A program made the position numbers and the translations under genes. A model generated the notes under the pieces. The model worked only from the letters and a program-made list of their open reading frames with translations. It did not search any database and had not been told where the DNA came from. Shown here piece by piece: positions 32,200 through 44,900 of a stretch of DNA of 64,000 nucleotides. The stretch is from Capitella teleta (taxonomy: Eukaryota; Annelida; Polychaeta; Capitellidae): the NCBI GenBank assembly GCA_000328365.1, contig KB301364.1, positions 557,804-621,803 on the forward strand. The letters are read 5' to 3'. Position 1 is the stretch's first letter, and the number at the start of each line of letters is the position of its first letter.

Positions 32200-35100
32200 T
32201 CAATACACATGCGAACAATTGGCGAGGGAATACTCGAGTGAAGAAAGAAACACAGCAGAAGAAACGCACCTTTCCCGTTGCGCCTGCACTGCATTTAGGT
32301 GTGTGCATTATCATACAATACATTGAATAACATCTGGTTTCATTGACAATTACCGGTTATAATTAACCGATATACTACAGTCTAAATAGTATTGCGGTTA
32401 ATTGTTCTCTGATCAGGCTCCCCTGTACTGTGACGTATGCCTCATGTTGATATGCTATCTGCATTTATAATCACCTTGACAAATATTTATGTGTCATTGG
32501 TGTTGTTCAAACATGCACCAAATACCCCTCTCTCAATTTCGACAGGAGACGTTTCCCGAAGCGATTCAGCCAAGAAGAGCAACAGGCGAAAAAAAAAAAA
32601 AAAAAAAAAAAAAGACCCCGATAAATCAACATAACAAGCTCTAATTAATCAGGAACATACTAATTAACATGCATTTCCCATGGCGAGGGAGGACTGTGTA
32701 ATTACGTCATAGAGGCAGTTTTACCATTCAGCCTGGGGTGGGCAGGAGCAAAGGTTGGGAATCATGCTCCTCTGCATGCATAGAGCCAACATGAGAAATG
32801 GTATTATGTATATTCATGTAACACGCAACCGATTTTGGCAGCCAACCAATCAGCGTGCAGCAGGTTCATTATGATGAGAAATAGATGAACAGAGGGGTTC
32901 CCATCAAGGTATCTATTTGGCGATCACACAATGTCGAAAGGCAAAGCAATAGTCAGTGATAGTAAATAATAAATGTATGTCGGATGTATGATATCCGACA
33001 TTCGCGGGTTACAAACATTGCTTTATCTCTACATCCCAATACAATGGGTTCAAATCCGATATCCGATATCCGAAATCCGGATATCAGGAGTGTCTAAAAT
33101 CTAAGGGATATCCGACGTTGTGAATTTCGATCACCGAATTCAGATGCTTCAAATAACTTATTCAAATTGAAAAGAATCCCAAATACGATCTGCATGGTAC
33201 GTTTATCGGACTGAGAATAACTATATCATTATCGCTGTGGGTCGGTTTCAAATTCCCTCTCAAACAAATCTTACAAAACTCTGGTTGCAAAATTAATTTT
33301 ATAGTCACGTTTTGAACCAGTGCTTTGGGTATAATCATATGCAATAGCAACTTTTTCAAACTCCATAATTGATTATGACGGCGGTTGAGTTCCACACACA
33401 CTCCATTCATTGGATGCAAAGTTAAGCTCGCGAGTGTCCAACAAACGAAATCCGTAAGATTCGAACATCTGTAATTCCCCCTGCATCTCTAAATTAAGAC
33501 ACTATGCTCAGCTATATAGCATCAATGCATCCACAGAGTGATGTATTGGAGTACTTTTGTAATTGATTACATGCTAATGTTATAAAAATATATGTAATAA
33601 AAATTACGCTGTTTTATCTACAAACTAAATGGCAAAACACGTAAAAACACCTTCAGAAGAAAAACTAAGGATAAGGAAATTCCTACATGGTAAGCGTAGA
33701 ACTTTAATACTGAGTATGCCAAATTTCCCTTGGGGTTGCTCATTGACAGGTGATGGATGTGTGAGGATTTGGAGGGAAGAAATCTGCCCTAAGGTCTACT
33801 CTATTTGATTGGAAGTACTGTAGTTTATTTTTTTTTTATACGTTACAAAGGAAATTACACATTCTAGGTTTATTCAATTGTGGTTACTTATCAATCAATC
33901 AATCCATCAATCAAATGAGTCTGTGGTTTACTTAGTGAGTATAAATATCACACAGTGTGTTCCGGATATTCGGGGCCAATCTTATCCATTAGATCCCTAA
34001 TAATGACAATTTCATGCAACCTCTAGCCCCCCACGAGAAGCATCACCCCAATACCAAACACACGTATCATATATCTTATGCATTGTGAGAATGCACCATT
34101 GAGTAAGCAGTAATTAAACCACGCTGTATACAACATTATAGGAGTCAGTTTTGAAGGCAAATGCACTAGGATTGACAGGGGTGAGACGCGTGTCTGCAGC
34201 CACCACGCACCGTCTTATCTGATGATATGATACCTTGAAATACCTTCTCATTAATCACTTCACACAGAGCAGCGATCACAACTCTGGAACCAGAAAAAAT
34301 AGAGAAGAAACTCGTCAATCAACATCCCATTGAATTATGTGACACACACACCTAGCTTAGATTTAGGGCCTGATGCGAAATAGTGTAACGAACGTTTAAG
34401 GTGAATTTTAGGCGAGGGCACACCGAGACACCAGAAAGGGATAGCTGGCCATGACAACCGGTAGCATTCAAAATATAGAGAATAAAATACAGTCAAGGTT
34501 AAGACTAGTTAAGGTTAAGCTAATTACGATATTTTTATCGTATTTTATTTGGAGTATGGCTGATTGCTTCGCTCGTGTGCTGACGCCTGGAAGATGGACG
34601 AATAATTTTTTTTTTTCCTTAGTGGTGCTATTGTTGTACAATGTACCAACTGATTCCTGCTGCTCAGCGCAATTTCAAGACGCCTCTGCAACTCTTTGGC
34701 AGTGGTGTCCTTCTCACGGATCTGATGCAAGGCCTCAATTATACCATGTTTTGTGGCACGAAGAATCTCGATAAGCCTATTTATATTAATCCATGATTGA
34801 TTTAATTGATTTACAACTCGCTCTCTGCACTACACTCTATGAATGCAAATGATCGTTCTGCTCTGCTGGCCGCATAAAACTACGACTTACTTGATTTGGA
34901 GTGCATCAGTAGCATTGCTGAGAGTTATTAACTATAATTTCCTTTCTCCTCTTCTAAATCGCATGTTCCAGCTATTAAGTGATAGACCCATTTGCGTATC
35001 ATTGCAACCACACTTCTTGTAACATCTGATTTAGGTATCTTTTCATCATAGGTTGTATTTCTGTACTGTTATTATATTTTAAATTTATCTAGTACAAGAA

Positions 35101-37500
35101 GCCAGTATAATGACCCCGATGGAACGTCACTCAAACTCAAACTCAAAATTTATAACCCACACAACCACTTTCAGATTGCATTTACTCTAATAACACAATC
35201 AAAATAGGATACCACGTTTGCCAAACCAGAAGAATTAAAATTTAACTGAAGGTATTCACATTTCTCTCGATTCCAAGCGATTTGTCAAAGTAAATTTGTG
35301 TATCTTATTGCACAAAGCATCAAGGGAATGAAAAATAAGCCATTCTTTATGGAGTGTTTTCTCTTCACTTAATGCATATTAAACGGGTTTCAGATGCATC
35401 ATATGCTCGTGTCAACACAGTTTATTTGCACTTGAATGACTCTGTTGCAGGGCTAATTAAAACGTCTATTCTTCAGACTGTCCTTGTTTCAATTCTGATC
35501 TAACAGAATATGCAGTACCAGAGAAGGAACCCAAGTATTGGGGCCAACAATTCCAATGAGTCTCACAGAGGACTTTAACATTGGTGTTGCCTAATCCTTC
35601 TTAAGCGCTCATCTTAAAGCCTATTTAATTAGGGGTAATTAGATGAGTGGGATGGGATCAGTTTATTTTTGTAGGAGAATATAGTTTCAAAGTTTTGCCA
35701 TATACCTTGAGTTATATTTTATATAACATAAGTTATATTTAATTATCTCCAAGCTTATTCTGAATTGAATAAAACTAAATAGAAAATATTATCTTGTATT
35801 GTGATATAACGTGTAGTGTGTACGCATGCACCGCAGCCAGATTATGAAAAAGGGTGTCTATTGGAATGTGATGTACGAATGAGATGACTTTGAATATGTT
35901 CAATAAGTTCATGATTATACGATGTGGTAGACTGGTATTTAACCATCTCTTTAGTCATTTGAAATAAGGACAAAGGATTCATTTTACGCCGTGTTCTCTT
36001 TTAGGGATGTAATGATGCGGAAATTCAGATTTTTTTGGGTAAAGATTGCTCAAGAAGAATCCTGGATCGATGCTTTCAATTTCAGTATCTTTTTTAGAAA
36101 AATGTTCCCTAACATAGTCTGTAGCAATTATATACTCAATTTGCAGCTTGGTCCCTTTCACCTTACGTCGCAATTAAGACAGCACCCGCGACGAATGCAC
36201 GAATTATATTGAAGTGAATAGTTGAAAATATACAAAAGAAATATTTATGACACGTGCCTAGATTGGTTGCTTTCTAGCATCATGTCGTAGACATAATATA
36301 TAATAGAGTCACAGTACGAATTTCATAGCCCAAAAATGACCAGTAGAATAATTACTTTTATCTAGCATCGTATTGCTTAATGATAGTGGTCAATTTAAAT
36401 GATCTTTTTTTTTTTCTCTCGATGCCTTTGTATACCACAACTGGCTTGGCTTCTACGCGGTTAAGCAAATGATTTCCTGCCATTGCTGTACGTTTATTAT
36501 GAGCTCAATTAATTAGCAATGACCATGTGGACGATTGTAGACCTGCTTAAAATCAGCAGGGGCTGATAGTTTTATTTTTGGAATGTGGTGACACGTGCTC
36601 AGCGGAAATATGATTAAGAAATTCGTGACAACACACACAAAAAAAAAAAAAAAAAAAAAAAAAAGGAGAAGAAAAAGAAGAAAAAAAGGCAACTCGTTGC
36701 ATGGCAACCCGCTAAAAAGAAATTCTGCATTCAGCATTCATAAATTGTAATTTTAATAACTTAAAGGTGACTAACTAATTGATACTTAATGAGCTCGTAA
36801 ATACTTATAACGTTTCAACTTTGAATTTCCAAATTTCATCGAAAGTACCGCGGCAAAAAGTGCGAACAAAAATCATAAAAAGAACCCTCAAGAAATAGGA
36901 CATTAGAAAAGAACAGTTTTGAACATTAAATGCGTAACTAAATTGATCATTCACGAATGCAATTAAGTTTCATAATAACAGGACGAGACTGTATATCCGA
37001 ACCCAGATGACATACCTTAGAACATTCCAATGCTACCTGGGAACAGTTTTATCAAACCACATTTTTTCCCATTTGAAATTAAATCATAATCGCCGAGAAT
37101 GTCGATAAACAGGTTCTGCTTATCAAATGCAATTGGCATAAATAAAATAAATAAATAAATAATAATATAAACAGACAGCTATATAATAATCCAAGGCTTT
37201 ACATTATTATACAAAGAGGAAGGAGTGATTTTTTTCTTTTCGATTAAAGTGCTTTTTGTCGCCTTTCAAAAAGGGGTGAACTTCTATAAATACAGAGAAA
37301 GGCGTGGCTTTGAAAGGGTTACAAAGTACACCGCAAACCAACGATAATCAATGGTTTACCATTGCAGACTAACCAACTTCTTGGTTGTTCTTTTGTGGAT
37401 TAAGACCTTCAGTGAGGCCACGCTTTAGGTTCACCTGGCTCTCCCTTCGAATCAAACAGCAAAACGAATCAATTTCTCTAATCACAAATGCTAATCACGC
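32200..37500. other. Gene-poor stretch
   Basis: About 5.3 kb without a supported gene. It contains A runs at about 32590-32613 and 36640-36664, a patch of repeated GATATCCGA near 32988-33115, and one coiled-coil-like open frame at about 34600-34779 on the minus strand (see findings). The remaining open frames show no motif. Confidence 0.4.
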
Positions 37501-37519
37501 GGGGAATAAGTCATCATGT

Positions 37520-37527
37520 TGACGTCA
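37520..37527. promoter_or_regulatory. CRE palindrome upstream of a TATA box
   Basis: TGACGTCA lies about 175 bases upstream of the TATA box at 37701, in a GC-richer patch. It may belong to the promoter of the first VWA gene. Confidence 0.35.
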
Positions 37528-37700
37528 TGGCCATCCATCCGTGGCTCAACTGCAAAGACAGAAACGTGGCTTCGCGCATGACTGAGGTCGGGAGCCTGAG
37601 GGAAGGCTTCCGCGTTCAGGGAGACGACGGGTGTAAAAAGCGCGCAATATCGTGAATCTGAGGGTGGTACCTGGAATGTGGCGAAGAGGTGGAGCAGCTC

Positions 37701-37787
37701 TATAAAAGGCCACGAACATCTCGCTTTGCCTTGTCATAACGACTGATTCAATACTCTTGGATTACTTATTTATTTTCTGGAGGAATG
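37701..37787 (+). promoter_or_regulatory. TATA box and candidate first exon of VWA gene B
   Basis: TATAAAAG at 37701-37708 is a strong TATA box. About 30 bases later a short leader (about 37731-37787) ends in GGAATG followed by the donor GTTAGT. The next well-formed + strand acceptor that leads into coding sequence is at 41930, which would make this the 5' exon of gene B. The ATG just before the donor would then be upstream and out of frame with the signal-peptide ATG at 41932. The link across 4.1 kb is inferred. Confidence 0.4.
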
Positions 37788-40700
37788 GTTAGTAATTTTG
37801 GTTGAATTTTTAGCTGAAATTCACTGTGAATTTATTTATTCAATTACAAGCTGCTTTTGTTTCAGTTGGTATAATATCTTTTTGTTTGTTTGTTAAGAAG
37901 GTGTTGTAGGTACTTGTATTATGCGTGAGGTCGTCTGGTGTGAGTGATGACTTAATATCGGATACATTTGACCACTCTGGAGATCAAAGAAGCCTGCAAT
38001 AACAAAAGAGCTTGTTTATTTACTTATGTGAGTATACCACACTTTTTTTTGTCGCTATAGATATGAAAATATTCCACTTGAAAGGATTAGATTCGAATAT
38101 CTTATATATTTCTTCTCACTGAAAAAAAAAGCAACCTCCCCAAACATGCTTTGATTAAACTGAAATTCATGCAACAGCAAAACCAATACATCATTATCTA
38201 GCGTTCTCAGACATATTGGTGGTGAATATATTGTGTTTGTTTTATTGCAGACCAATTTCAATTAGAGATAGACTTGGTCGTTGCCCACACCTAGTGGATG
38301 AACCCATAGATCCATAGAGCTAAATAAGCACAAAAACTATAGATATTTACGTAGACTGAATTTTGCATAATTTTACTTGATTAGAGACGTTCGGTACGTG
38401 CACTTAGTGGGTAGATCCAACGCTTACTTCCTTCGTTCATGAAGTGTGCGCTTGTGGCCAGTAACCCCTCGCGCATTATGCAAGGAATGCAGCCCAACCA
38501 CTCTGTGGCTTCCGTCAGAGGCCTTCAGTACGTCCTTAACATCATCATTTAGGACACTTCGCTGACAGCACGTATTGAAGATCACTAAAGCAAAAGAAAA
38601 ATATCATTGATTAATGTTTACTCACACCCATTAGAAAGAAAACAACTAATCATTATTCGCACAATTGGTGTCAAAAGTAGCGATAAGTTTACCCTGCCTT
38701 TCGGGGTTTTCCAGTCAGAGTGCAGCAGTCGGCATGGTCGTTCCTTTTCATTTCGGTTACCCAGACCCAAGGCCCAATCAGGCAGAAATGTCGGGATTTT
38801 GACTGATTGAGTATCACGTGATTTTACTGATTTAGACTATTAGTTTTCGCACGAGAAAAAGCCCCATAGAAACGGGAATTGTTGCGAACAAAGAAACGCA
38901 CGTCGCCTGGTACGACTGATGCGGAATGGGAAATGTAATATTTTTTTTCCATCAAACACAACTTGAAAGTGACTTCCGAGGCGTATTTTTCTATAATTTA
39001 ATTGCAAGGAGAAAGAAAGGGAGAAAAAAAAAAGCCCCAGACGAGAAAATTTGCACCACTGTTGTCCGACTGGGTTTTGACATTGAGCAAAAACGTACCG
39101 GGGAGCATTCATTTATTGATGTTGTCAAATTGACATGTTTATGACCTGTAGTCTTTTGAGTTAAAACATGCAATTTGAATAGAAAAATGCTCCTCTCAAA
39201 GGATAACACATTCATCATTATTCAAATACAAGGCTTTTTACGCAGTACATCAAAGTCTTGCAAGTGTTACTGTCGCAGTATCCCCATACCTAGTACGTAC
39301 GCACCTTTAGTAAATCAAGTTCTGCTTAGGTGGCACTTAGGCACTTCAATGACACTTTTTATTGAATTTCTGAAATGTAAAACCCCTTCAGCAATGTTAA
39401 GCGTTGCCACCCTCTATTATCACATTTTAAATTTTCTCATATCTATAAAAATACTCCTACAAAACTTGAACATGCATACCAGGGATGCCTGCTGCTTCGT
39501 TAACGGGCCTTCTTATTCCAGTTTTATTCAACTCCTTTCGTGTCAATCAAATACCCTCTTAGATTGCCCTAGAACTTTTTCTAAACGCTTCATAATTGCC
39601 TTGCAAAACGCCTGTGTGTGATGTTACTGCTAAATTCACAGATACAATCAGCAAAGTCACTGGGGTGTACTAAACATGGACTGCAAGGAAAAATCCAATT
39701 TCTTTAGTTTCAGGTTGGCAAAGCATAGTTTTGTGTGGTATTTTGTGTAAAATTTGGCCCCAGTTTTTATCCTTTCGTGGACTCATTAAATATTAAGGAG
39801 CAAATTATAAAATTCAATACATTGTCGCGATAAAGCTGAGTTGTTTATTGTTTAATTCAAGGAATATCAAATTGTCTCTTCTAATTGAAGAGGTCCACCA
39901 AATACATTTGTAGATACTCATAAAATCACGCGTTGTAACTGCTATTTGGATAACTAATTACCAGTTTAAATTATGCATGCAAATTCAAGTTCTTATTTGT
40001 GAAATTCGTAGTGCCCTAAAAAAACGTGCTTTTAAGCGATAAATCAAAACTAAATTTTAATATGTAAGTTAAATTTTGTCAACATTTTTTTTTTTTTTTT
40101 TTTTTTTTTGGAGTTGTGATGCGACAATAGTTATCTGGGCTGATAGTTAATTATTCATTAAAAAAGTCGACAACAACAAGAAATAGCAATGCGAGGAATG
40201 AGTATCAATCACCTGATTGAGAGTAAGTTTTTAAATTCGAAACAAAAGTACCCTTATATACGACCAGGAAACGTGGATTAGTCATGTTTTAGTGTTACGG
40301 AAATGATGCTACACGGCGCATTGCAAACTTCAAGTATTGTTAGGGTGTTAAGAATGCAGCAAGAGGGTGTTTACTATCCGGCTGCACGTGCTTAAGAGGC
40401 ATTCAGTTGAGCCTGAAGGGCTTTTACCCTTCTTTAAGCATGAACACATAACATTGCAAATCGTTAAAATCAACTCGGTTACTCGAGTGCTTATCTTGAA
40501 CAAACTTGTAACAAAACACAGCCATCTATTTTTTTAGCTATACAATATAAACTTTCAAAAGTTTTTTAATTTTACAATTTATGATGATGATTGTGTTGTT
40601 TACTTACTTTTTTAATCAGGCATTTCAAGTATTCCAGATATTTAGGAAGTCTGTATGACGTCATTTCTGAGAACCGCCTCTTATGACGTCACGATTTTTT

Positions 40701-41930
40701 TCTATGAAAAGTTGAAAAATGAGTGCGAATTCATACAATTTATATTGATGTCGAATTATAACACACTCGGAATGTTATAGATTAATTAATTAATTAATTA
40801 TTTCAATGTTTTCATACATATATAGTTGAAACAAAAAGACTTTCACAACACTATACGCTGACCTTCGATTCGCAGCATACCAATTATACTTTTTTCTCTT
40901 CTTCTCTTTAAAAATCGCTGAGGCATGACTAAACATGTATGTCTGTCTGTGCCACGCTTCTTATGCATTCGATCAGGCTGAGGACAAATATCTGGAATCA
41001 CTTGAGTAATCCCCGCTCACTCATATCACGATCTCAGATAAGTCAAAGGAAAGCCCTTCACATAAATAAATATTCAGCATGCATCACGACTACGAAGTGC
41101 CCCTGTTAGAGTTTGGAATTAACTATGACAAACAAGAGAACGAAGGAAGGGTTTTAATGGCTAATATAGGTGTACGTCATTCATCGTGCCCTAGATGAAC
41201 AGCCTTTCTAATATAGCTTTTAACTTGATTAATACGAGCACGACATTTGATGGTACTTAGATTTTATGGATATGTTATTGCCTCTAGCACAATGAATGGA
41301 ATTTCAGGAAGTCTGGCACCCAACTGTGGTATCTATCTATTTATCAGGGTTTCTCTAAGGTTTCTATATTAACTAACCTTGAGATTCCAGCGTCTCCTTA
41401 TGAATTGTTATCATAATAAGTGTTAGGTTACCTAGTTGTAAATCGTACATTGTTAACCTGTAATTATCTCACTTGTGACGTACGTCGAACTTGAAAGAGA
41501 GCCGGTCACCTCTGTGTAGGGTGAAAATTAAGTTGAATTGCAATCTGATACACGTCAGTGTTGACTGAATGCCTAACGCTGACACATGGTCATACTATAC
41601 AGCTACTACCGTTGCAGCCCTAAGGACATTCTGCATGCTAATTAATAGGTATGCACTTCAGGTATTTTGTAACTGATTTTGACATCTCATAGCAGAATAC
41701 AATGTGTGCATCTAGGTTTTAAAGGCTTGAACAAAGAGCGGTGTTAAGCAAGTGCGGGGTAGAGGGAGGTGCTGCAAACCAGAATAACTGCCAAAGTCAC
41801 TGAACCGAGACCTCATTGCTAAGCATGGGAGTTGGCGGTGTCCTTAGCCTTAAAATATGGGGTCTCATGCCCTTTTTGTCAGGGCCATGTGCTGCTGAGT
41901 TGTGAACGTATATCTCTCATTGGATTGCAG
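37788..41930. other. Putative first intron of VWA gene B
   Basis: About 4.1 kb with no firm exon. It holds a GC-richer minus-strand open frame at 38424-38584 with an acceptor-like start, a T run at about 40086-40109, and two perfect CRE palindromes at 40656-40663 and 40684-40691. A 148-codon open frame at 39175-39621 has no recognisable features. Confidence 0.35.
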
Positions 41931-41931
41931 G

Positions 41932-44900
41932 ATGCTGCTGCTGCCCACAATGGCTCAAAGGAGGAAGATGTGCTATGTCGTGTTGGCTGTGTTTTTGGGG
42001 TGTTTAATCCCCAGCTGTTCCTCGCAAGGTAGGCGATCTCATTGCCCCACCCCCCTTGTTGGTCGATTCACTGAGCTATTATACTAACACTAATCTGAAA
42101 TAGCCTGACTAGTCAGTACTCATACACCCTAATGGATATAGGGTTATCAGAAATAGTTCATGTATGTGAATATATGATTGCTTAATGAGATACAAATTGA
42201 TATAGCAGATAGTTTATCAGAAATATAATTATTAACTCTAATTAAAAGGGACAAAGAAACATTTTACTCAACCTTTTATATTTATATGGTAAATTTGCAA
42301 TATTAATTGTTTTTATTCAAATACAATAATGTTTAATTATATCTGAATATATATTTTTCCTAAATAATTGAAACAATGAATGCCAGAATATATGTAGCAA
42401 AAGACAGGTATATAATTATATAATTAATTTTGCAAGGGTATACATAAACTGTCAATACTCAACAAGAGTATCTTCTGTGCATATTAAATCATGTTAACTA
42501 GCCAATTAGAGACCGGACATCTTTAGAACAACATGAATAACAGTATGTATGTCAAAGGTTCAAATGAAGCATCAATTAACACCTGAGGCGATTCTGTGAT
42601 ACCAATTTCTTATTTCTCTGCTTCCTCTCGAGGCGTCTATGGAAATGAAACTGACATCGATGCTAAGTGCATCTGTGTATATGTCTTAGGTGAGTGTTGA
42701 TCGTGTATAGTTTGTTGACCTTCCCAAATGCAATCCAATGTGCTTAACTAGTGTGTAGGTGTTCAATGTCTTGTTTCCATTGTCCATTGTTTCCATTACA
42801 TTCGAACCTATAAATTTTAGTTTTTGCCGGGTGAATGCAGGTGTCATAGTTTTACCTCTCAGTAAGCCAAAACAACAGCTGTTATTTATTACGTAGCAGT
42901 TGACATAGCCCTAAGACCATGCGTTACCACCTGCAAGAGCCTGCAAAATTAAAGCAAAGGATATTATAATTTATGAGCAGATTTGAACCCCAACAAGTCA
43001 TTATTTAACAGAAAAAGTAATTAAGACATACATGTATAGAGTAAGATACTCTTTAAATGAATCAATGCAATGTGCGTGCATATAAGTTGAATGCTAGTTT
43101 TCATTATTGGAAATATTCTCGCTCTGGAGAAAAATGGAGTAAAATTTGTGTGAATTTTTATTATTTAAACCAGCACGAATTATTTGCACAATACGTCCTC
43201 GAATGTAATGTTAGCTGTTGTTTGATTTGACTTTGGAAGTGCCCAAAACACGGCATGAACTATTATCAACTTTTAAGTTTGGAGGAATCGTGAGCAAACA
43301 TGCTAAATAAAGCCAGGCCCAATTGAATCCCAGCAGCCATTAAAGCCAGCACATAATAGCAGGTCGAATTAATTAGCATGTCTGACCTCATTACTTCTAA
43401 TTACCTAGCATCATATTTCATTATCAGGTTATTGGTGTTAACATCCGTGGATTTTGTTTCAGAATGAGCAAAAGGCTCATAAAATTAGCATAATTATTTG
43501 TTACTTCCAACAGCCAAGGTACTACTAGTATTATGCTAATACACGTATAACTGAATGACAAAATTGAAGTAAAACTGTAGTTAAAACAAGGATTAACTAG
43601 AGTAGGACTCAGTCGACCAAATTGGTGCCTCCAAAAAGGAAAAAGTTTTCAACGCACATCCTTGTGCTTTTTCTTCCATGTGTCAGACGAATAAGGTCTT
43701 CTTATTTAATGTTATTCTGGTATCAGTTGGGTTTTCCCATCGATGTATAATTAGTGTAAATCAACAGGCCGAAAAAGAGCGTAAATTTTCTGCACTTGAT
43801 ACCAATTCGGGAACAGGTAAAACTCGTGGTTCCCTGGGAAATTCTTCCATGCTCGTTCTCTTCGCATCTAGTGTGATTTATTTTATTCTTCCCTGTTAAT
43901 AGATATCGTTGTGTTATGTGTAACATCAATCATCAACCATGCATGCAACCCATATAATACATCAGAACAGTATAAAATTAATAAAATATAACTCCAAGAC
44001 ACTAATTACTAACAGGCCTTTTGCATTACATTAATTGACTATCTTGTACAGCAAACTCCGATTTCCCACGCCCCCCTTCCCCTCTGATGAAGTATCCGTG
44101 CAGACCACGTATGTGTGTTGTCGTTTTCAGAATGTAAACGAAAGATCGATATAGCCTTCGTGATTGACCAGAGCGGAAGCATCACTGACAAGAACCCTCC
44201 AAACGGTGCCTATGACAACTGGGAGCTAATCAAAGAATTTGTCATCCACACTGTTGAGTACTTCAACGTGGCATATGACGAGACTAGAGTGGCTGCAGTG
44301 ACCTTTGGTAACCAAGGCATAGTTCGCTTCTACTTGACTAACTACACATCCAAGACTGACATTGAACGAGCTGTCCGGTCTATACCGGCAGGGATAGGGC
44401 AGACGAACACGTATGCAGGGTTACAGAAGATGCGCAGAGAGGTTTTCAACAGACAAAATGGTGATCGACCTGAAGTTCCTAATGTAGGAATAGTGATCAC
44501 TGATGGAGAGTCCAACATCAACGACTGGCTGACCATTGACGAGGCCGAGCGAGCGCGGTCAGAAGGAACAAAACTCTTTTCTGTTGGAGTGACAAATGAT
44601 GTGAATGTCCAAGAACTGAAAGACATATCTTCATATCCTCATATTGAGAATAGAAACTACTGGAAGACCCCTAATTTCACCTCACTTAATACAATTATTG
44701 AGTCTCTACAGCGAGAAACTTGTGAAGAAACGCCAGTGGTACCAGGTAACGTTGAAAGGGGGTCTAACATCATTTATTATATACACTGGGTTGTTGGTTC
44801 ATTGTGGCAAAATGCTAAAATCTTTCTTGTTTTCTATCTCTTGCAGGATGTGAACAAGCGGATATTGCATTGGTGATCGACTCCTCTGGGAGCATCCAAG

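Noticed and set aside
32988-33115. Repeated GATATCCGA as a telomere-like or satellite array
   Set aside because: Only a few irregularly spaced copies; no array.
39175-39621. 148-codon + strand open frame
   Set aside because: No domain, no splice context, composition like translated AT-rich DNA.
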